Assembly: GCA_964016875.1 (NCBI GenBank)
Contig: OZ024726.1
Location: 33,097,503-33,161,502, forward strand
From: Fallopia convolvulus
Lineage: Eukaryota; Streptophyta; Magnoliopsida; Caryophyllales; Polygonaceae
Length of the DNA stretch: 64,000 nt
Reading direction: 5' to 3'
Position numbers and translations under genes: made by a program. A model generated the notes under the pieces. The model saw nothing but the letters and a program-made list of their open reading frames with translations. It had not been told where the DNA came from and did no database searches. Position 1 is the first letter of the stretch; each line of letters begins with the position of its first letter. Below, piece by piece: positions 56,412-64,000 of this stretch.

Positions 56412-59400
56412 AACTGTGAGGAGCAAGAAGAAGAAGAGCTCCATGTGGTGGCCAAAGAGGGTGAATGCTTTGTTGTCCAACGCACTCTTTTCACCACCGA
56501 AAACAACACTACACCGAGCCAACGTGAGGTGATCTTCCATACTCGATGTAAAATCCAAGATAAGGTATGTAGCTTAATAATTGATGGTGGTTCATGTTGC
56601 AACATCATCAATGAGGAGGTTGTTTCCCGTTTTTCAATTCCTACTACTCCTCATCCTATGCCTTATCCCTTATGTTTGTTAAATTCTAAGTCGTCCATCC
56701 AAGTGAAGGAAAGGGCTTTGATTTCTTTTGCCATAGGTACATATCAAGATGTGGTGGAATGTGATGTGGTGCCCATGTCAGTGTGACATCTCCTTTTAGG
56801 ACGACCTTGGCAATATGATCGGGGTGTGATCCATGATGGTGTCTCCAACGAGTACTCCTTCCACCGGGATGGCAAGAAGGTCACGTTGCATCCCGTGAAG
56901 CCACACGAAATCATGCTTGATCACACGGCTAGGGAGCAAAAGCGAAGGCATGCTCTTAGAGAAGGAAGCAAGGGAAAGATATTGGCCATTGGTGATAGCA
57001 TGAGCACTTCCAAACCTCTTCTCTTAGCCAAACCGAGGGAAGTTGTTCATGCCATTGAGGGGAGTAACATTTTCTTGTTATTACTTTATCATGAATCGTT
57101 GCTTTCTAACCAAGATATGGAAGATCTTCCCTCACCTATTGCTCGTCTTTTGCAGGATTTCAAGGATTTATTTCCCGAAGAGGTGCCGAATGGGTTGCCG
57201 CCTACAAGAGGGATCGGACATCAAATTGATTTCATCCTGGGCGCATCATTACGAACCGACCAACCTATCGAGCCAACCCCGAGGAAACCAAGGAGTTGCA
57301 AAGGCAGGTTCAAGAGCTTCTCGACCAGGGATACGCCCGAGAAAGCCTTAGTCCATGCGCCGTTCCGGTAATTCTTGTTCCTAAAAAGGACGGTACGTAC
57401 TTGGAGAATGTGTGTCGATTGTCGAGCAATCAACAACATTACTATCAAGTATCGCCATCTAATTCCGCGACTTGATGATATGCTTGATGAGCTCAATGGA
57501 GCTTGTATTTTCTCTAAAATTGATTGAAAAGTGGATATCATCAAATCCGGATGAAGGAGGGCGATGAATGGAAAACCGTGTTCAAAACTAAGTATGGGCT
57601 TTACGAGTGGTTGGTTATGCCTTTTGGTTTAACCAACGTTCCTAGCACCTTTATGAGGTTGATGAACCACGTTCTCCGTCCTTTTCTTGGTAAATTCATG
57701 GTTGTGTATTTTGATGATATTCTTATTTATAGCCACGACCTTGAGTCCCACGTCAAACACCTTAGGCAAGTGTTAGACATTTTGAGAAATGAACGCCTAT
57801 TTGCTAACTTTAAAAAGTGCCACTTTTGCTCTGATCATGTGGTCTTTCTTGGCTTTGTTGTGAGTAGGGAAGGGCTGAAAGTTGATGAAGAAAAGGTGAA
57901 GACAATCCGAGATTGGACGACTCCCACCACCATGACACAAGTTCGAAGTTTTCTTGGCTTGGTCGGCTTCTACCGCTGCTTTGTGCAACAAAATGTTCAA
58001 AATCGAATGTGACGCTTCGGGCATTGGCTTAGGCGGTGTTCTCTTGCAAGAGGGTAGACCCGTGGCATATTTTAGTGAGAAATTGGGCGGGGCCGAACTG
58101 AATTATCCCACCTACGACAAAGAGTTGTTGGATCTTGTCCGAGTACTCAAGACGTGGGAGCATTACCTCATGCCACGCGAGTTTGTCATACACTCCGACC
58201 ACGAGGCGCTTAAATTTCTTAAGGGACAAAGCAAGCTCAACAAGCGCCATTCTAAGTGGGTCGAGTTCATCGAGACGTTTCCATACGTCATCAAGCATAA
58301 GAAGGGAAAGGACAACGTCGTCGCCGACGCACTTTATAGGAGGTATGCTCTTCTATCCCTTCTTGATGCTAGATTGTTAGGTTTTGGATTCATGCGTGAG
58401 TTATATGCTAATGATGCTGATTTTAAGGAGATATTTCATGCATGTATTACTCATGGAAGTAAGGACCAATTCTATATACATGATGGCTTTTTGTTTAAGG
58501 GTCCTAAGTTGTGTGTGCCTAGAAGTTCTATTAGGCATTTGCTTGTCCAAGAGGCCCATGGTGGCGCCCTTATGGGGAATTTGGAGTCATGAAGAATTTG
58601 CATATTCTTAGGGAGCATTTCTTTTGGCCTTTCATGCTTAGGTTGGTAGAGAAATTTTTTGCTTCTTGTGTAACATGTATGCGTGCTATGTCTAAGGTAC
58701 ATCCTCATGGTTTGTATACTCCCCTTCCTATCCCTCATGCTCCTTGGGAAGACATTTCCATGGACTTTGTTTTGGGATTACCTCGCTCTAAGAGGGGGAG
58801 AGACTCTATTTTTGTTGTTGTAGATAGGTTCTCTAAGATGGCTCATTTCATTGCATGCCATAAGACTGATGATGCATCTCATGTTGCTTGTCTATTCTTT
58901 GATAATGTTGTGAGATTGCATGGCGTGCCTAAATCTATAGTTTCTGATCAAGATGTGAAATTTTTGAGCTATTTTTGAAATACTCTTTGGGCCAAGCTAG
59001 GTACAAAGTTGCTCTTTTCTACCACTTGTCATCCTCAAACGGATGGACAAACCGAGGTTGTGAATCGAACTCTTGGTTCTCTTTTGCGCGCTCTTTTATC
59101 TACTAATCTGTTGCGCAGGTGGGAAGAATGTCTTCCATTCATAGAGTTTGCCTATAACCGATCGGTGCATTCGGCCACCAAGAAGACGCCGTTCGAGGTG
59201 GTTTACAAGCACAACCCTATTACGCCCCTAGACCTCATGCCTTATGCCACCAAGGATCGGCAGATCCGTGAAGGTCTTGACCATGCTACTAAGGTCAAGA
59301 AACTCCATGAGGATACTCGTCTTCAATTGGAAAGGCGAACCATGCAATATGTGCGCCAAGCCAACAAAGGGTGCAAGGAAGTCATTTTCGAGCCGGGCAA

Positions 59401-60046
59401 ACTCGCATGGGTGCATTTGAGGAAGGAGCGCTTTCCTATCCTTCGCAATTCTAAGTTGAAACCACGAGGTGATGGTCCATTTGTGGTGTTGGAGCACATC
59501 AATGATAACGCTTATCGATTGGAATTGCCACCAAGCTACGGTGTGCATGAGGTATTTAACGTTTCCGACCTTTCTCCTTATTTTCTTAACGATGATGATG
59601 AGATGCAAGTTGAAGGTTCATGGATGAACCCTTTTCAAGAGGGGGAGGATGATGTGACTATGCCTCGCAAGCTACATCATGGCTCTGACGCTTTCAATAC
59701 CGAGCCATCCACTCACGGGACTGAGCCATCCAACCCCGGTACCGAGCCTACCGAGCCTCCCAACATCGATACCGAGCTGCCTACCGAGATGTGTACTGAG
59801 CCTACCGAGCTTCCCAACATCGGTATCGATCTGCCTACCGAGTTGCGTATCGAGTCACCTGGGCACGCCAGCCGAGCCCGCGATAGTGGGCCTTATCTAG
59901 GGAGGATAAAGAGGGCTCGATCTCGTGTCTTGCAAGAAAAGCTTCAAGATGGTCTCTTGATCCATGGAGTGCTGATCAAATATGAGGACGACATGGAGTA
60001 CACGTTGCTTGTCACCGAGTGCGTCGAGGCCATGTCGGGTGCCTAG
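56412..60046 (+). pseudogene. Gypsy pol (protease, RT, RNase H, integrase)
   Basis: Protease core SLIIDGGSCCN lies near 56570, with a TGA near 56784 before LLGRPWQYDRG. Across a frameshift near 57290 RT continues: PCAVPVILVPKK, LKSGYHQIRM, then catalytic YFDDILIY at 57707-57730. A deletion joins FYRCFVQQ straight to FKIECDASGIGLGG, removing about 80 codons. RNase H runs to KGKDNVVADAL. Integrase has the CVTCMRAM part of its zinc finger, MDFVLGLPRSKRGRDSIFVV, a TGG-to-TGA change at 58976-58978 (SYF*NTLWAK) and HPQTDGQTEVVNRTL. The frame runs on into the 3' LTR and stops at 60044-60046 after a PYLGRIKRARSRV tail. Confidence 0.93.
59634..59649 (+). promoter_or_regulatory. Gypsy polypurine tract
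   Basis: AAGAGGGGGAGGATGA lies at the inner edge of the 3' LTR and would prime plus-strand DNA. It is also coding (QEGEDD). Confidence 0.85.
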
Positions 60047-60601
60047 CTTGTGCCGAGCTAGCGCCTCTCTCTTACCAAGTCAAGACGCATTAAATGATGG
60101 TTTTCCATGGGTTTTTCATCTTCATTATTGTTTAATGGCTGGTTGGTGAAGGGTCTTGAGGGATGATAGCTCTTTGTTCTTTAAAAGGGTCGTGTGTATC
60201 CCTTGCAAAAAAGACACTTGAAAATGCTTGAAACTCTTGTCTTGTTTTAGTCATGTTTTCGACTTTGGTTTGGCAATTTGCCTTTTAATAAAGTTGTTTT
60301 ATGTTCTTTGTTTTTCAATCTTGATTCGTGAGTAATATCGGATCATCCTTGTGATCCAAGAGCAAGGTGCGTCACATCCTTGTCCTTGAATCTCGTAGTT
60401 TGAGTTTCGAGTGTGGTGAGTCATATCCACACTCTAAACTCATTCATATCCAACTACCCTCAATTTCCATCTTCCATCCCTGGTTTCACAACCCTTCACA
60501 CGTCCATCAATCCATCTCCGAGGCACATCCATCCAATTCCCCGCCAAGAAGAGAGCATCCGAAGTGCCCTTGCACTGACTCCACCGATTCGATCCTTATC
60601 A
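59650..60601 (+). repeat. Gypsy 3' LTR
   Basis: 952 bp, matching 53101-54051 with scattered substitutions and one single-base length difference. Ends TTATCA before the CCATG duplication. Confidence 0.95.
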
Positions 60602-62620
60602 CCATGTGGACGTCTCGAAAAGACTACCAAAACATCATTAAACAAGCCTGGAGACATAACGCAGGTGGATCACATATGTTCAACCTTGTTAAAAAAACAC
60701 AACTTTGAAAAGCAAAAACTAAATTTTGGAACAAACAAACTTTCGGTAATATATTCGAACAAATCAGAAAACTTGATGAAGATATCCTACAAATCCAGAA
60801 GGAGATAATAGAATACAACAACATGCAACTTGTCCAAAAACAAGAACGCCTCTCAAAAAAAGGTCATGCCTCTTAAATTTCCACAACTCATATTGGAAAC
60901 AAAGAGCTAAAAACACCCATATAAAACTTAACGACAAGAACACCAAATATATCCACCGGATTGCCACCGGTAGAAGGAATAGAACCAATATTAAAGAGAT
61001 TCATACAACAAAAGGTACACATATCACAGGTGTAGAAAACATAAGAACAGAGATTAAACGGGATTTCTATAACCGATTCCGATCACTCGAAATTAACCAC
61101 GGAAAGCTCCAAATCATGACACAAACTATTCAAAAAGAAGTAACCGACACAGACAACGTAGAGCTTATCAAGCCTGTATCGAATAATGAAATTAAGTCCG
61201 CCTTGGTCGATATTGGGGACGATAAATCCCCCGGCCCTGACGGGATGCCAACTTACTTTTATACAAAATACTGGCACATTGTTGGGTCGGATCTCATCAA
61301 GACCGTCAAAAGTTTCTTTCACACCGGAAAAATCCTAAAACAAATAAACCATACATTCATAACCCTCCTACCAAAATGCGAGAACCCTACCTCTACCAAC
61401 CACTATAGGCCCATCAGCCTATCTAACACAATATACAAAGTAATATCGAAAACCCTAACAAACCGACTGAAAAACGTTCTCAACAAACTTATACACCCGA
61501 TGCAAGGGGCGTTTATCCAAAATCGAAGCATCCACGATAATACCCTAATTGCACATGAGATCTTCCATTCATTTCGCAATAAAAAGGACGTGAGGGATGA
61601 ATTGCTGTTAAACTTGACATGGAAAAAGCATACGACCAGATTAGCTGGGACTTCTTGGCTTCAATCCTACACAAATTTGGCTTTCACTACAAATTTGTGG
61701 GCTAGATCAGAGAATGCGTTGAAACCGTCTCCTTCTCGGTAGTAGTTAACAATGGGCCAACAGAACAATTCTACCCCCAATGGGGTCTTAGACAGGGAGA
61801 CCCCCTATCACCTTATTTATTCATACTTGCAGCCGAAATCCTTGCAAGAAAACTCCACCTCCAAAGCACTAACCCAAAAAGTGGCATAGGGATCCAAATC
61901 TCAAGAAATGAAACTAAAATCCCCTTCCTTGCGTTGGCTAATGACATCATCATCTTTGCTAAACGAAATAATAATGTATGCCAAAATATTAAAGGAATTG
62001 TCGACGATTACTGCCAGATCTCGGGCCAGAAAGTCAACTTTAATAAATCCCCCTTCCAAGTCACCAAAAACACAAGTAACACCATGAAGGAGCAAATTAA
62101 GCAAATCCTCCAAATTGCGAATACGGTTGCATTGGATAAATACCTAGGATGCCCAATTATCAAGGGAAGGGTAACACAAAACACCTTCAAACCACTAATT
62201 ATGCGGACCAGATCCCAACTTTCAAAATGGAAAGCCAATGCCCTATACCAGGAAGGACGTAAAATCCTAATCAAATCAAATCTCTCGGCACAACCAAACT
62301 ACATGATGCAATCATTTATGCTACCTCAGTCTACACTAAAAGAACTTGACCAAATAAATAAAAACTTCTTCTGGAACAAAGACCACAACTACAAACCACT
62401 CATAAGTTGGAATTCCATCTGCCGCCCACTGGCCCATGGTGGTTTGGGAATTGCCAAGGCAGAAGAAATGAACCAAGCACTCCAAATGAAATTACTTTGG
62501 AAACTACTTGCGGAACTAGACAATCTCTGGGTCAAAGTTGTAACAGAGAAATACCTCAAAGAGGACAATATCCTAAGTTATAAGAAAAAACATAACACCT
62601 CATGGCAGTGGCCAAACTAA
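60602..62620 (+). pseudogene. LINE ORF2 linker and reverse transcriptase
   Basis: Resumes as WTSRKDYQNIIKQAWRHNAG and the linker KFWNKQTFGNIFEQIRKLDE. RT motifs: DIGDDKSPGPDGMPTYFYTK (61205-61270), HTFITLLPKCENP, YRPISLSNTIYKVISKTL, QGAFIQNRSIHDNTLIAHEI. After frameshifts near 61620 come DMEKAYDQISWDF and GLRQGDPLSPYLFILAAEIL. The box usually FADD reads LAND (61934-61945). YLGCPIIKGR and ANALYQEGRKILIKSNL follow. At least three frameshifts or stops. Confidence 0.93.
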
Positions 62621-63720
62621 TTAGCCTCAAAGGGCTATTTATGAACGGGCTTATTTGGCAGATCGGGAACGGGAAAACTGTTCGAGTTTGGAAAGACAAC
62701 TGGACCGGCAAGGGTCCACCAAAGCCAAAAACCGAGGCCAAAAACATCATTAACTGGGATTGAAACTGTAGATGAGTACCTCATGGAGGACAATTCATGG
62801 AACATTGAAAAATTGAATAAGGTCATGAGCCCAGATGAACTTGAAATAATCTCCAAAATCATTAATCCCATAAATAAAATCCCGGATAGATTGTACTGGC
62901 AACCAAGCAAAAACGGTTGGTACTCAACTCATTCAACCATGGAATGGCTCCATCAATCTAAAGGTGAACCAAGAATCAACCTAGAATGGATTAACAGACT
63001 CAACATCCAACCCAAAATGAAGAACTTCATTTGGAAAGTGGTTAGAAACGGTCTTCCAACGAATGCAAGACTGACTGCCAACCACGTCCCATTACTAAAG
63101 GCTGCGAGGCGTGTAATTTCCATGTGGAAGACACCAATCATGTTTTACTATCATGCCCATTAACCAAGGAAACCATCAAAACCGTAAGCCCAAAAACTTG
63201 GCGGATCATCAACCAAATATCCCCGGGGGATAAAAAGCCAAATCAGATCCTAGATGAAATAAGAATGCTACTAACAAAAGAGGAAACAGAAATCCTAGCC
63301 ACCACCTGGTGGTGCCTATGGTACTCAAGAAACAAAAGAGTCTTTGACAACAACAATGGGACCAACTTAAACAACGCCACAAACATCTGTGAATTTATTC
63401 GCAACCAAATTAAAAACTGGAAACTCACTGCAGATTTGGATTCCGATAACCCGCGCCACGACATGGTGAAAAGTGGCCCTAAGAGGAAGCCTACAAAGTG
63501 GGCAAAACCCACGAGGGAGTTTACTAAATTGAATTTTGATGGTGCAGTGAATGCAGATGGCGTAGCTTCATACGGTTTCATCCTCAGGGACTCCTACGGC
63601 TCCCCCATCCATTTTGACGGAGGACTGATTGGTCAACAGTCTGTTTTGACCTCCGAGACCATCGCCTTACGCCAGGGACTTCTCGAGACCATTCGACGTG
63701 GCATTCCCCAGATCTAGATT
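62621..63720 (+). pseudogene. LINE ORF2 zinc-binding region
   Basis: Frames change twice. IWQIGNGKTVRVWKDNW lies near 62650. YWQPSKNGWYSTHSTMEWLH is at about 62898-62957 and MKNFIWKVVRNGLPTNARL near 63019, the plant zf-RVT region. CNFHVEDTNHVLLSCPL near 63114-63160 carries the C-H-C residues. A spacer leads into the RNase H at KLNFDGAVNADGVASYGF. Confidence 0.88.
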
Positions 63721-63969
63721 GAAGGCGATAGTTTGCAGCTAGTCAAGGCTGTGCTTGGTGACTGGCGTTGTTTGTGGGAGATTGAGCTATTACGTGCGGA
63801 TATCCATTGCTTGCTTGATCGGTTCCAGGATTGGAGTATTACTCATATCTTTCGGGAGGGCAATTTGGTGACGGATTTCATCGCTGGATCGTTCAGCCGT
63901 TTCTCCTCCTTCCCACTTACAGCTGGCCCCGGGTTACTTATCCTCATCCGCCAGGATGCTCTAGGGTGA
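63525..63969 (+). pseudogene. LINE RNase H domain
   Basis: RVT_3-type RNase H: FDGAVNADGVASYGFILRD with the first acidic residue, TSETIALRQGLLE with the Glu, a TAG near 63715 (PQI*IEGDS) and the next Asp in IEGDSLQLVK, then FREGNLVTDFIAG. The stop after LIRQDALG is TGA at 63967-63969. Apart from one nonsense codon the domain is well kept. Confidence 0.9.
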
Positions 63970-64000
63970 CCACTAGTTTGTTAGTGGCACACCCTAATCA

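Larger units (their letters stand above)
53101..60601 (+). mobile_element. Ty3/gypsy retrotransposon, 7.5 kb
   Basis: LTRs at 53101-54051 and 59650-60601 (951 and 952 bp) start TGATGTGACTATGCCTCGC and end CGATCCTTATCA. A perfect duplication CCATG (53096-53100 and 60602-60606) lies in LINE coding sequence. It has a PBS, a gag, and a pol in the gypsy order protease, RT, RNase H, integrase. Damage includes stops in gag, protease and integrase, two frameshifts and a deletion between RT and RNase H. The two LTRs are very similar, so it is among the younger insertions here. Confidence 0.95.
52336..63969 (+). mobile_element. L1-type LINE with RNase H, split by a gypsy element
   Basis: ORF2 domains appear in order: endonuclease (52336-53100), linker and reverse transcriptase (60602-62620), zinc-binding region (62850-63160) and RNase H (63500-63969). 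The gypsy element 53101-60601 sits between EAM and W of the sequence EAMWTSRKDYQN, with duplication CCATG. Multiple stops, frameshifts and an altered RT catalytic box show it is inactive. About 30 bp of 3' flank remain before the window ends, so a poly(A) tail cannot be seen. Confidence 0.9.

Overview
The window is eudicot-type nuclear DNA: genes with GT-AG introns, an intronless DYW-class PPR gene, a DUF679 membrane protein gene, a plant FAB1-type lipid kinase gene, and dense nested plant transposons. I cannot name the species from the sequence. No rRNA, tRNA or CRISPR was seen.

Host genes, all on the minus strand: (1) 5' five exons of a GT31 beta-1,3-galactosyltransferase (114-1207, continuing off the left edge); (2) a 1025-codon PPR-DYW RNA-editing factor (3076-6153); (3) a possible first coding exon with upstream UTR exons (11556-12560), and an enolase-phosphatase E1 pseudogene fragment (10098-10455); (4) a DMP/DUF679 gene (33437-34096); (5) a complete 12-coding-exon FAB1D-like phosphatidylinositol-3-phosphate 5-kinase gene (34733-43967) with 5' UTR to about 45.7 kb. 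Its large intron carries a hAT MITE and a partial duplication of the exon 5 splice-donor side.

Transposon blocks: 6.5-9.9 kb is a foldback repeat with a hAT MITE inside it (8-bp target duplication) next to a decayed hAT transposase. 15.6-32.7 kb is one minus-strand Ty1/copia element taken apart by four insertions, each placed by its junctions: a 4.6-kb non-autonomous LTR element (AAATC), two solo LTRs (GTTCC, TACAC) and a CACTA element carrying exons of a TRAIP-like RING gene and a TBC RabGAP gene, itself hit by a MULE (10-bp duplication). 46.0-47.8 kb is one terminal-inverted-repeat element inside another. 49.5-51.0 kb is a third solo LTR (GCTTG). 52.3-64.0 kb is a LINE (endonuclease, RT, RNase H) split by a 7.5-kb Ty3/gypsy element (CCATG).

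The most unusual signal is in the non-autonomous LTR element. About ten copies of a small hairpin share the loop TATTCGC while their stem sequences differ but stay paired; seven lie in a row just before the 3' LTR and one is in each LTR. Several unrelated LTR elements here also carry clusters of short near-perfect CpG-rich palindromes. Exact exon and repeat boundaries were read by eye and none was checked against a database.
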